From Roseibacillus sp. (lineage in GTDB: Bacteria > Verrucomicrobiota > Verrucomicrobiae > Verrucomicrobiales > Akkermansiaceae), in assembly GCA_002723015.1 (NCBI GenBank), contig PBNG01000005.1:1-31516 (forward strand): a stretch of 31,516 nucleotides of DNA. Direction: 5' to 3'. The notes under the pieces were generated by a model. That model was not told the origin of the DNA. It saw only the letters and a program-made list of their open reading frames with translations, and made no database searches. Shown here in pieces: positions 8,565 through 15,707 of this stretch. The first letter of the stretch is position 1, and the number at the start of each line of letters is the position of its first letter. A program made the position numbers and the translations under genes.

Positions 8565-9692
8565 TCAACTCATTCGCCGCACCGCTTCCTCGTCCACCTC
8601 AATCCCCAGCCCCGCCCCCTGCGGCACTTTTACAAAGCTATCCACTGGGTCAAATGGTACGCTACAGACTTCATCTCGTATTGTACTCGGCGTACGGTCA
8701 AATTCCATCACCGGCTCCTGCAGATAGGGCTGGGCGTTGCGCGCCGGTGGGCAGGGCGGCAGCGTTGCTGCCAGATGCAGAGTCGCGGCGATCATCACCG
8801 GCGAGCCCCAGACGTGGGGATTGACCTGGATGCCGCAGGTGTTGGCCATGGTGCAGATGCGGGCCATTTCGGTAAGGCCGCCATAGTGCATGATATCGGG
8901 CTGGACGATGTCGTAGGCGCGACGAGCGAGATAGGGTTTGAATTCGTAGCGGGTGCGCAGATTTTCTCCGCCGGCAATGGACATTGGCAACGCGGCTTTG
9001 ACCTCGAGATACGCCTCTAAGTCCTGGGCGTTGACAGGTTCTTCAAACCATACTAAATCTAAACCTTCCAGTTTCTTGCCGATCCTTATCGCCGTCGTCG
9101 CGTTGTAGCCCTCATTCGCGTCGACCATCAGACTCACATCCGGCCCGATGGCATCGCGTAGCGCCGTGACGCGGGCTACATCCTCTTCGATCGGTAGCCC
9201 GCCAACCTTAGTCTTCATGCCTTTGAAGCCCTGCTCGACATAGCCGCGCGCCTCGTCTAATAAGCGATCGGGTAATTCGCCTTCAGTGTAGTAGAGACCG
9301 GTGGCGTAGACGGCGACCTTGTCGCGAACTTTGCCGCCGAGGAGAGTGCATATGGGGAGGTTAGCAGCTTTGCCGGCGAGGTCCCACAGCGCGATATCGA
9401 GGGCAGATATGGCACTGCCAGCGAGGCCGACGGCGTTATTGCCATTGTACAGAGCGTGGAACATGCGCTCCCAGAGACCGGCGCGGTCCATGGGGTTTGC
9501 GTCGGTGAGGAGGGGAGCGAGGAGGTGGTTGATTATGGAGGATTCGGCGCCTTCGCCCCAGCCTACTAAACCGTCGTCAGTGGTGATTTTTACGAGGGTG
9601 GTACCGCGTTGGTTGATCCAGCCCTGGGACCAGCCGAAGGGGCGATCCAAGGGGCAGGCGAGGTCAAAAGTTTCGATGGTGGCGATTCTCAT
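8565..9692 (-). CDS. Enolase-superfamily (MR/MLE) dehydratase or racemase
   Basis: A 375-residue member with every expected active-site element: the K160-x-K162 pair in GFKGMKTKVGG, metal ligands D191 (LMVDANEGY), E217 (WFEEPV) and E243 (IAGGENLRTRYE), and a D266/H293 dyad (QPDIMHYGG, NPHVWGS). The two-lysine plus His-Asp arrangement is that of mandelate racemase and of racemases or acid-sugar dehydratases of that subgroup. The capping-domain start MRIATIETFDLACPLDRPFG is typical. It leads a minus-strand set with PhyH (93 bases downstream) and the EamA transporter. Upstream is an AT-rich gap shared with the divergent decayed dehydratase. Substrate unknown, probably an aldonate or uronate. Confidence 0.92.
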   Translation of the reverse strand: MRIATIETFDLACPLDRPFGWSQGWINQRGTTLVKITTDDGLVGWGEGAESSIINHLLAPLLTDANPMDRAGLWERMFHALYNGNNAVGLAGSAISALDIALWDLAGKAANLPICTLLGGKVRDKVAVYATGLYYTEGELPDRLLDEARGYVEQGFKGMKTKVGGLPIEEDVARVTALRDAIGPDVSLMVDANEGYNATTAIRIGKKLEGLDLVWFEEPVNAQDLEAYLEVKAALPMSIAGGENLRTRYEFKPYLARRAYDIVQPDIMHYGGLTEMARICTMANTCGIQVNPHVWGSPVMIAATLHLAATLPPCPPARNAQPYLQEPVMEFDRTPSTIRDEVCSVPFDPVDSFVKVPQGAGLGIEVDEEAVRRMS

Positions 9693-9981
9693 ACAGGTCT
9701 TGTCTCTGGCAACGGCCTCGCGACTCCGTAAAGGCGATTTAATAGGTATAATTTAATGGGTATATTATTTTTATGATTTCGAGATCATTCTCATATTTAA
9801 AAATCTTTTGAAGTCCAGGATAGCAAGTACTTGTGTCCTCATCCGTATGGCCTTAATGGCAGTGCTGAAAAATCGTTACCAAACTTGGAGAGGGAGAAAA
9901 AGACATACAAATAGGTGTGTGGGTTGACAGTAGCTGGGGGAGAATATAGGATGCTTGGGGATTGGGACAAAGGAGTGGATT
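9693..9981. other. Divergent intergenic region, AT-rich
   Basis: About 290 bases between the minus-strand MR/MLE gene and the plus-strand MR/MLE pseudogene. Bases 9735-9810 are clearly more AT-rich than the surroundings and probably contain the promoter of the minus-strand gene, though I could not fix its -35 and -10. A good plus-strand promoter is listed separately at 9924-9952. No gene is seen. Confidence 0.4.
9924..9952 (+). promoter_or_regulatory. Candidate sigma-70 promoter of the decayed MR/MLE gene
   Basis: TTGACA at 9924-9929, a 17-base spacer, then TAGGAT at 9947-9952. The -35 is a perfect consensus and the -10 matches four of six. It lies about 30 bases before an AAAGGAG ribosome site (9969-9975) and an ATG at 9982, so the start signals of the gene have outlived its reading frame. 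If active it could now drive mannonate dehydratase downstream. Confidence 0.45.
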
Positions 9982-10634
9982 ATGAAAAATTATCGAGGTG
10001 AAGTTATTGGTATCGGAAGATCCTGAGCGGAAGGTGGGCGCGGGCCTGGCGATGAAACGGGTAGAGTAGTTGCGGCGGATATAGTACACGCACACTGGGC
10101 GCTAGGGCGACGAGCAGAAGCCACTGCGCCAGAGTTTTCTCGAGATCGATACTACCGCAGTCCTCGTCGGGTGAACCGACACGACGAGGACTGTGTATTA
10201 GGCGGTGGGGTATGATCCGTGGGAGCGCGAGGGGATGCTCCAGCAGTTATGGAAGGAGGATGCGGTGGGTGTATCAACGGCCTGGTTGGTTTGGGGCTTT
10301 TGACAATTCTCCATGGGATATTGTGGGGAAAGCGGCAAGCTCACTGGTGTATGCGTTGGTGGGGAGAGTGAGGGAGTAGCCGGCGGTATATTTGACCGGG
10401 AGAGACATGGATACCGATGGACATCTCCAGCGCATGGAGACGAGTAAGAAGTTCGAGATTTAGAACTATGAGTTTCACTCCTACAAAGGCGTCAGAGCCG
10501 ATACTCCAATGTATCGCGATGTCGGAGATGCGATCGGGCCAGAATACGGGTTAATTACCGATCTGGTGTATCACTACGATCGGCGCGAGGCCATCGAGGT
10601 CGGCTATGCGACTGAGGAGCCGGATTGCACCTGA
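9982..10634 (+). pseudogene. Enolase-superfamily (MR/MLE) dehydratase, decayed
   Basis: An ATG with ribosome site AAAGGAG opens MKNYRGEVIGI and soon meets stops. Downstream, family segments appear in order at the expected distances but in changing frames: DPWEREGMLQQLWKED (about 10211-10260; family DPFEREALWQ-LWKED), GAFDNSPWDIVGKAA (about 10293-10340; family GAFDIALWDIAGKAA), YEFHSYKGVRADTP then MYRDVGDAIGPEYG (about 10470-10550), and LITDLVYHYDRREAIEVG, which keeps the metal-ligand Asp. It stops at TGA 10632 where a Trp is expected (LDC-x-W). The barrel's C-terminal half is gone or unreadable; 10635-10774 holds a further protein-like scrap, EWTNQYAFTIDEK, which I cannot assign. The order and spacing make the family assignment firm. 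Confidence 0.8.
10156..10195. repeat. Long hairpin inside the MR/MLE pseudogene
   Basis: CAGTCCTCGTCG at 10158-10169 and its exact complement at 10182-10193 are separated by 12 bases; one G-T and one C-G pair extend the stem to 14. There is no following T-run, so it is not a standard terminator. It sits in a place where family coding sequence is expected but not readable, so it may be an insertion scar, a protein site or a repeat unit present elsewhere in the genome. Confidence 0.5.
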
Positions 10635-10774
10635 TAGACGCGCGACGACTTGCCCGGTGGTGATTTGCCCAATGGGCACAAAATTTTTTTGGGGGGTTGT
10701 CCGTCGCAAATTGTACGACGGGCGAGGCGCAGGAGTGGACCAACCAGTACGCCTTCACCATTGATGAGAAGTAG

Positions 10775-11788
10775 ATGTATATACAGGATCAGGTTTCCTA
10801 CGATCAGCTCGACGAAGAGCATCTGAGTTTTTTCCGCGCGATCGGGGTGGATTCGATTCATTTAGAGTTGCGCGGTGGTGCGTCTGCAGCTGGGCGTAGG
10901 GGGGGCACTGGCTCGGCCAATACGTCGCTGGCACAGGATTTGAAGGCCGGCCGGGACTGTAGCAACGAGCTGGCGCATGCGCGCGAAAAAGTTGAGTCGC
11001 ACGGCATGAAGCTCAATAATATCTTCATGCCGGCCTGGGAAGAGATCACGCTGGCCGAGGCAGATATGGATGAGAAGATCGGCTACTGGTGCCAGATGCT
11101 GGCGTGTGTGGGCCAGGCGGGGATTCCCTGTGTGGGGTGGAATTTCAAGCCGATGGGGAATTTTCGCACTACGTCTGATGTGGGTAGGGGCGGTGTCCAG
11201 TACAGCACGTTTGACTATGCGGAGTTTGACAAGAACCGCCCTAAGGCGCACGAGCCGCCGGTGGTCGAGGCGCAGATGTGGGAGAGGATGGAGAGGTTTT
11301 TACAGGCAGTAGTGCCGGCGGCAGAGCAGGCGGGGGTGGTGATGGCGCTGCATCCGGACGATCCGCCGATTCCCGAGCCTTTGGGCGGCGTGGCGCAAAT
11401 TTGTTCGACGCTAGAGCAGTTCAGGAAGACGTTTTTCGAGCTGGCACCGAGCGACAACAATCGCATGTTGTTCTGCCAGGGGTGCATGACGGAGTTGCTG
11501 GGGCCGGAGGGGGTTTACGGCGCCATCGCGGAGATGGCGTCACAGGAGAAGATCGCCTGGGTCCACTTTCGCAATGTGAGGGGGCAGTTGCCGCGGTTTA
11601 CTGAGGTGTTTGTGGATGAGGGGGAGGTAGACATGAAAAGAGCGATGGAGACGTATCGGGATAATGGATTTAATGGGCCGTATATGATGGATCATACGCC
11701 GAGTTTTGCGCATAGTTTTGGGCCGTTGTATGGGAAGGCGTATGCGATTGGGTATATACGGGCGTTAATTCAGACGGTGTACGAGTAG
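10775..11788 (+). CDS. Mannonate dehydratase-like protein (UxuA family)
   Basis: UxuA-family enzymes dehydrate D-mannonate to 2-keto-3-deoxygluconate in hexuronate degradation, using Mn2+ or Fe2+ in a xylose-isomerase-like TIM barrel. This 337-residue protein has the family signatures: H193 in MALHPDDPPIPEPLGG, C234-Q-G-C237 in MLFCQGCMTE, H264 in WVHFRNVRG, and D306-H307 in PYMMDHTPS, preceded by the conserved VFVDEGEVDM. It is somewhat shorter than E. coli UxuA. The ATG at 10775 (MYIQDQVSYDQL) has GAGAAG upstream. It follows an MR/MLE pseudogene, whose former product could have fed or paralleled the same pathway, and precedes a PhyH gene by 79 bases. No kinase or aldolase for ketodeoxygluconate lies beside it. 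Confidence 0.88.
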   Translation: MYIQDQVSYDQLDEEHLSFFRAIGVDSIHLELRGGASAAGRRGGTGSANTSLAQDLKAGRDCSNELAHAREKVESHGMKLNNIFMPAWEEITLAEADMDEKIGYWCQMLACVGQAGIPCVGWNFKPMGNFRTTSDVGRGGVQYSTFDYAEFDKNRPKAHEPPVVEAQMWERMERFLQAVVPAAEQAGVVMALHPDDPPIPEPLGGVAQICSTLEQFRKTFFELAPSDNNRMLFCQGCMTELLGPEGVYGAIAEMASQEKIAWVHFRNVRGQLPRFTEVFVDEGEVDMKRAMETYRDNGFNGPYMMDHTPSFAHSFGPLYGKAYAIGYIRALIQTVYE

Positions 11789-11816
11789 ATCGGAGGGTAC
11801 GCCTGCAACAGTTGCG

Positions 11817-11822
11817 TATAAT
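11817..11822 (+). promoter_or_regulatory. Consensus -10 hexamer upstream of the PhyH gene
   Basis: TATAAT, a perfect -10, lies 46 bases before the ATG at 11868, in a short AT-rich gap. No convincing -35 stands at the right distance (GAGGGT), so it would need an activator or is fortuitous. It would allow the PhyH gene to be expressed apart from the mannonate dehydratase. Confidence 0.3.
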
Positions 11823-11867
11823 TTGGGGATAATAATCTCGACGATTTTGAATAGAGGAGAAGATGTC

Positions 11868-12725
11868 ATGGCCGTATTGAGTAAAGAGGATTGGGCGTTT
11901 TGGGAGGAGAATGGGTATGTGGTGGTGAAGGAAGCGGTGCCGCAAGAGAATCTGGATGCGCTAGTCGACGCGATCTGGGAATTTCTCGAAATCGACCGCG
12001 ACGATAGGGAGCAGTGGTATAAGCACAAGCCCTATACGCGCAAGGACAGGTGCTCGCCGATCTCGGCGGGAGGGATGGTGGAAATATATCAGCACCAGGC
12101 GCTATGGGACAATCGGCAGGACCCGAAGGTACACCAGACTTTCGCCGAGATCTTGGGGGATGAGAAACTGTGGGTGTCACTGGATCGTGCCAACATGAAG
12201 CCACCGGCGCGGGCTGACCGGCCGGAGTGGTGCGATAAGGGGATGATCCATTGGGATATGGATACGTCGAAGCGTCCGCTGAAGACGGGAGTGCAGGGTG
12301 TGTTATATCTGACCGATACCGCGGAAGACCAAGGCGGATTTCAGTGCGTGCCAGGTTTCAACAACATGTTCGAGGAGTGGGTTGTAACCCAGTCAGAGGA
12401 CCGCGATCCGCGGCGGCCCGATCTGGAGGGGCTGGAAGTCAAGTCGATCGCCGGGCAGGCGGGAGATCTGTTGATCTGGAACCGACTGCTGGCGCACGGC
12501 AACGGGCACAATCGCGCGGACCAGCCGCGTCTGGCGCAGTACATTAAAATGACGCCGGCCAGCGACAACGAGGAGGCGCGAGCCTCGCGGATCGAGGCTT
12601 GGCAAGAGCGGCGGCCTCAGCCTAATTGGACTGGTGATCCGCGCGATTGGGAGCACGAGCACCAGGAGCCGGCGGTCTTGACCGAGTTGGGTCGCAAGCT
12701 ACTGGGCGTGGATTCGTGGAACTGA
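11868..12725 (+). CDS. Phytanoyl-CoA dioxygenase (PhyH) family oxygenase
   Basis: A 285-residue Fe(II)/2-oxoglutarate oxygenase. The ATG at 11868 (MAVLSKEDWAFWEENGYVVV) is preferred over upstream alternatives because a GAGGAGAAG ribosome site lies at 11854-11862 and the N-terminus matches the family's usual opening. Iron ligands: H128 and D130 in GMIHWDMDTS, with H210 in NRLLAHGNGHNRAD and R221 as likely 2-oxoglutarate ligand. The GGFQCVPGF segment (about 156-164) is the conserved turn before the jelly-roll's second half. It lies between mannonate dehydratase and the second MR/MLE pseudogene, so a three-gene sugar-acid set with an oxygenase in the middle once existed here. Substrate unknown. 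Confidence 0.92.
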   Translation: MAVLSKEDWAFWEENGYVVVKEAVPQENLDALVDAIWEFLEIDRDDREQWYKHKPYTRKDRCSPISAGGMVEIYQHQALWDNRQDPKVHQTFAEILGDEKLWVSLDRANMKPPARADRPEWCDKGMIHWDMDTSKRPLKTGVQGVLYLTDTAEDQGGFQCVPGFNNMFEEWVVTQSEDRDPRRPDLEGLEVKSIAGQAGDLLIWNRLLAHGNGHNRADQPRLAQYIKMTPASDNEEARASRIEAWQERRPQPNWTGDPRDWEHEHQEPAVLTELGRKLLGVDSWN

Positions 12726-13335
12726 GATCATCAGAATTACCAATGTGAAAGTCTCGCCGTCGTTTGGCAAAAAGATGCATCACTGGTGCTTGCGCAAGGT
12801 GTCTTTACCGACGAGAGCATTGTGGGGTGGTTGGGCGAGACCTTTCCAGACGTGCTGGTCGAGCGGCTAAAGAATCTGCCGGTGGACGAAGACTTGACTC
12901 GTATCAACTAAATTGAACTACGATCATCTGTGGCAGATCAAAGGGCAGGGCGTGCGCTACTCGGTCTATGAGTTTAAGGCCTCCTTCGCGACGGCTAAGG
13001 AGGTAGGGGGGCCGAAGGATACACGGCGGTGAAGTTCGATCTCGATGTGTCCAATCCATGAAAGCTGTACGCTGTACAAGGATGACCGCTCAATCAGCCG
13101 TCGGCAGCACCGGCATATCATCGACATGATTGAGGGGATACGCGATGCGATTGTATTTGTTGTGGCTGGAGGATCCGATCCGCTGGGGATGAGACAATGT
13201 CGATACCCTGGCCAATACCTGCCAGCAGATCGAGACACTCATCTGCACCAGCAAAAGTTTTTACGACGCCAAAAGTTTTTGTGAGCTGATGGAAAAGTAG
13301 GCCTGCGATTTACTCGAACCCCCATTGAAGAAAAT
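12726..13335 (+). pseudogene. Second decayed enolase-superfamily (MR/MLE) dehydratase
   Basis: Starts immediately after the PhyH stop with IIRITNVKVSPSFGKKMHHW (a capping-domain first strand whose ATG is lost). Then, in shifting frames: VFTDESIVGWLGETFPD (family: TDEGLVGWGE), YTAVKFDLDVSNP (the catalytic KxD strand), RQHRHIIDMIEGIRDAI, LWLEDPIRWG, NVDTLANTCQQIETLICT, and FCELMEK*ACDLLEPPLKK. The last matches FREVIEKQACDIIMPDISK in the intact gene at 23770, so a TAG stands at its Gln position. The remainder of the barrel (about 100 residues) is missing. Resemblance to the 23770 protein (KFDLDD, EKQACD) suggests it belonged to the same subfamily rather than that of 2333 or 8565. Confidence 0.82.
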
Positions 13336-13391
13336 CGCACTCGGACGTTTTTTTAGGAGCCACTCAAATCATATTACACAATGGAGAAATT

Positions 13392-14144
13392 ATGGGTGCC
13401 GCAGCGGATTTTGGAGTACAGAGCTATTGCTTCCGCCATTTCAATGACAACAGAGAGGTCGTCGAGAAGATTAAGGCGATCGGGGTCGATACCGTCGAGG
13501 TCAGTGACGCACACGCCGACTTTAACGATCCCGAAGGCTGGAAAGATATCGTCAAGATATATCGCGATGGCGGGGTTGGGATTGTATCCATCGGCGTGCA
13601 GAATTTCGTCGGCGAGGATGCCGAACGCGACTTCTTTGAGTGCGCTGCCATTGCCGGGGCTAAGCACATCTCTTGCCATTTCCAGGTCGACAGCTATACC
13701 AAGGCGATTCCCAAGGTCCGAGCCTGGAGTCGCGAGTATGGGATCCGGCTCGGTATCCACAGCCACGGCGGTTCCTACTTCGGTGGGCAGCCGGTGGTGC
13801 TAAAGCACTTGCTGGGATTGGGTGCGCCAGAAATCGGGTTGTGCATCGATACGGCGTGGGCTTTGCAGGTCGGGCCGCGGGCGGGTAATCCGGTGCAGTG
13901 GGTGCAGGATTTTCCAGGGCAGACTTATGGGGTACATTACAAGGACTTCGTCTTCGATAAAGACGGGCAATGGCACGATACGGTGGTGGGCAACGGTACG
14001 TTGGATTTACCGGGCTTTGTGGCGGCGCTGAATGCGGATGGTTTTGACGGGATGGCGGTGATCGAGTACGAGGCGGATGTGGAGAACCCAGTGCCAGCGT
14101 TGACGGAGTGTGTAGAGGTTATGCGGGAGTTGGTGGGGGAGTAG
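13392..14144 (+). CDS. Sugar phosphate isomerase/epimerase-like TIM barrel (AP endonuclease 2 superfamily)
   Basis: A 250-residue protein of the xylose-isomerase-like TIM barrel family, whose members isomerise or epimerise sugars and inositols or cleave related substrates with a divalent metal. Strand and loop patterns visible: FGVQSYCFRHF at the start, IKAIGVDTVEVSD (about 27-39), AIAGAKHISCHF (about 86-97), IRLGIHSHGGSYFGG (about 117-131; metal-type His), EIGLCIDTAW (about 146-155; metal Asp), YGVHYKDF (about 179-186; metal His), VVGNGTLDLPGFVAAL and MAVIEYEADVENP (terminal metal Glu). These supply the expected E/D/H metal set. The ATG at 13392 follows GGAGA. It comes after the MR/MLE pseudogene and may be expressed with the mannonate dehydratase set. 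Exact substrate unknown. Confidence 0.88.
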   Translation: MGAAADFGVQSYCFRHFNDNREVVEKIKAIGVDTVEVSDAHADFNDPEGWKDIVKIYRDGGVGIVSIGVQNFVGEDAERDFFECAAIAGAKHISCHFQVDSYTKAIPKVRAWSREYGIRLGIHSHGGSYFGGQPVVLKHLLGLGAPEIGLCIDTAWALQVGPRAGNPVQWVQDFPGQTYGVHYKDFVFDKDGQWHDTVVGNGTLDLPGFVAALNADGFDGMAVIEYEADVENPVPALTECVEVMRELVGE

Positions 14145-14171
14145 AAATAGAAGACGGGATGGCGCGGAGGG

Positions 14172-14702
14172 AATCCTTGGCGCATCGTATCAGCCAGTTA
14201 CTGGCTCGAGCTCGCCAACTACTCCAACTCTACCTACCGCGAGGCTTACCCGGCATTCTGGAAGTGGTCTGAGGCGGCAGTGGACCGGGCCTACTTAACC
14301 GGGTCGCTTGAGACCGTGTTCGGGTGGCGCATCCGCGTCGGAGACCGAGCCAACCCGCGCTCTTTCGCGAATTATCCGATGCAGGCTAACGGGGCCGAGA
14401 TGCTACGGTTGGCATGTATCGCCGCCACCGAGCAGGGCGTCGATGTCTGCGTCCCAGTCCACGACGCCTTGCTGATCGAGGCGCCGCTCGAGGAGTTGGG
14501 CCAGGCGATCTAGACGACACAGCGAGCGATGCGCGACGCCAGTACCGCTGTCCTCGATGGGTTCGAGCTACGTTCCGACGTGGCAATCGTTCGCCACCCG
14601 GGGCGGTATGTCGACGAGCGGGGCGTGGCGATGTGGGACATGGTTATGGGAATCCTGGGTGACATCGAGGCAGGAGAGACGGCGCAATGGCTCGAAGGGT
14701 AG
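14172..14702 (+). pseudogene. Family A DNA polymerase, C-terminal fragment (phage or plasmid type)
   Basis: One frame carries the last ~175 residues of a PolA-like polymerase: TYREAYPAFWKWSEAAVDRA, then GSLETVFGWRIRVG, NPRSFANYPMQANGAEMLRL, and motif C as VPVHDALLIEAPLEEL, with the catalytic VHD. A TAG at 14511-14513 interrupts it; homology resumes in the same frame as TTQRAMRDASTAVLDGFELR through to a TAG at 14700-14702. Everything upstream (exonuclease, palm motifs A and B) is absent; the fragment begins within a few codons of the preceding gene's stop. The NPMQANGAEMLRLA style is that of polymerases carried by phages, plasmids and integrative elements rather than of chromosomal Pol I. It marks a former mobile element and a recombination join at about 14150-14175. 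Confidence 0.82.
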
Positions 14703-14725
14703 ATGTAACACCCATGCTACAACCG

Positions 14726-14760
14726 GATATAACAGATATGAGCCAAACCATGGTTATATC
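14726..14760. repeat. Inverted repeat after the polymerase fragment
   Basis: GATATAAC at 14726-14733 and GTTATATC at 14753-14760 are exact complements around a 19-base loop that also contains the palindrome AACCATGGTT partly overlapping the right arm. CCAAAC within the loop pairs with GTTTGG downstream, so two alternative folds exist. A T-rich run follows. It could be a weak terminator or an element-end scar. Confidence 0.35.
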
Positions 14761-14796
14761 TCTTTTGTTTGGTATTAGTACAAGGGGGGTATCGGT

Positions 14797-14892
14797 ATGA
14801 ACGCTTCCGCCAATTTAGCCGACAGCGAGATATCCGGGAAACTGGTCCTGACATTGGGACGCAAACGGCGAGAGCGGAAGAAATCAACGTAA
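14797..14892 (+). CDS. Possible small protein (31 residues)
   Basis: ATG at 14797 with AAGGGGGGT seven bases upstream opens MNASANLADSEISGKLVLTL, followed by a very basic tail GRKRRERKKST. The ribosome site and the basic tail are the only support; I recognise no family. It lies in a 350-base gap next to a mobile-element remnant and may be the start of a truncated gene. Low confidence. Confidence 0.25.
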   Translation: MNASANLADSEISGKLVLTLGRKRRERKKST

Positions 14893-15054
14893 CCATATCT
14901 CGCCAGCTCTTTCCGTATGCTCTGGATAACTCAAGCCGGGCAGGCCGGCGCGTGCCTGGTCGCGGTGAAGCTTCTACAGTTGGCGACTATGCGGAAGTCA
15001 GATCGGCGGGGCGCTTTGCCGTGCTAATTTGGGCCATATAACAATACAACAATT

Positions 15055-15408
15055 CTAAGACAGAGTGCGTCGGTAGTCTGTGACAGGAGTCACAAATCCA
15101 TTTGTAATTGGCTTAATCAGCATTATTCTCTTAGTACTCTCGTCCCTAACCAGCTCCTTGCCGTTGAGACCGAAGGTCGTGACCGTGCCGTGGCCTTCCA
15201 CTGTCGAATTCAGACTCACCAGCTCCTTGCCCTTCGCTGAACACGTACTGACCAAGCCGTCTCCACCGTCGTTAGCGCTCAAGCTGACAAGGATTTGATC
15301 TGCATCATTCTTCACGAAGATCGTCCGCGCCGTTACCGTATCGAACACGCCTTTCTTATCGCCCATCGCCGCCACCGTAACCACCGCACACATCGCCACA
15401 ACCGTCAT
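15055..15408 (-). CDS. Small exported protein with 23-residue beta repeats
   Basis: A 117-residue protein with ATG at 15406-15408 and GGAGG seven bases upstream. A hydrophobic start (MTVVAMCAVVTVAAMGDKK) looks like a short signal or anchor. From about residue 27 the sequence is a beta-type repeat: ILVSLSANDGGDGLVSTCS, AKGKELVSLNSTVEGHGTV, TTFGLNGKELVRDE, with the core G-x-G-x-V-[ST]-T-x4-GKELV recurring every 23 residues. The DNA shows the same period: a 14-base block is repeated at 15149-15162 and 15218-15231, 69 bases apart. Such repeats form solenoid or beta-roll surfaces and vary in copy number. Function unknown; a surface or envelope role is inferred. A promoter is proposed at 15440-15467. 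Confidence 0.7.
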   Translation of the reverse strand: MTVVAMCAVVTVAAMGDKKGVFDTVTARTIFVKNDADQILVSLSANDGGDGLVSTCSAKGKELVSLNSTVEGHGTVTTFGLNGKELVRDESTKRIMLIKPITNGFVTPVTDYRRTLS

Positions 15409-15439
15409 TGCCCTGCCTCCGTCTTGGAGTTGAGCGATA

Positions 15440-15467
15440 ATTTTATGCTACCAACGACGAGTCTTAA
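15440..15467 (-). promoter_or_regulatory. Candidate promoter of the repeat protein
   Basis: Read on the minus strand: TTAAGA (15462-15467), 16 bases, TAAAAT (15440-15445), then 31 bases to the ATG. The -10 matches five of six and the -35 four of six. Placement between the terminator at 15584 and the gene fits an independently transcribed small gene. Confidence 0.4.
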
Positions 15468-15583
15468 CACTGATGTAACCGATACGCCATATTTGGTCTG
15501 GTTATTTACTGACAGCGAGGCAAAAGGTTCAAAAGAAGGGAACCTCAATGTCCTTCCAATCTCCTTCTTACATGCCCTACCCT

Positions 15584-15626
15584 AAAAAACGCCCTGCGTG
15601 CCCCTTGCAAACGCAGGGCGTTTTTT
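15584..15626. terminator. Strong bidirectional rho-independent terminator
   Basis: AAAAAACGCCCTGCGT (15584-15599) pairs perfectly over 16 bases with 15611-15626 around an 11-base loop, with A-runs and T-runs at both ends. It lies 80 bases beyond the stop of the amidohydrolase gene and separates it from the repeat protein gene; it would also stop transcription coming from the left. Confidence 0.92.
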
Positions 15627-15707
15627 GCCGGCCTCGCAACACTGCAGAAAATAATTTGAGATATCCCTTTTTCGCTTGTTGAACAGCGCTTGTTTAAAGC
15701 GTCCGTT

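Larger units (their letters stand above)
14703..15054. other. Gap with mobile-element debris
   Basis: Apart from the inverted repeat and the 31-codon frame listed separately, a frame on the plus strand reads NVTISRQLFPYALDN and runs to 15041, but it has no start signal or recognisable domain. The stretch most likely continues the debris that starts with the polymerase fragment. Confidence 0.3.

Noticed and set aside
11670..12204. Minus-strand frames over mannonate dehydratase and PhyH ends
   Set aside because: They are shadows of the plus-strand coding, rich in Ser, Pro and Arg, without starts of their own.
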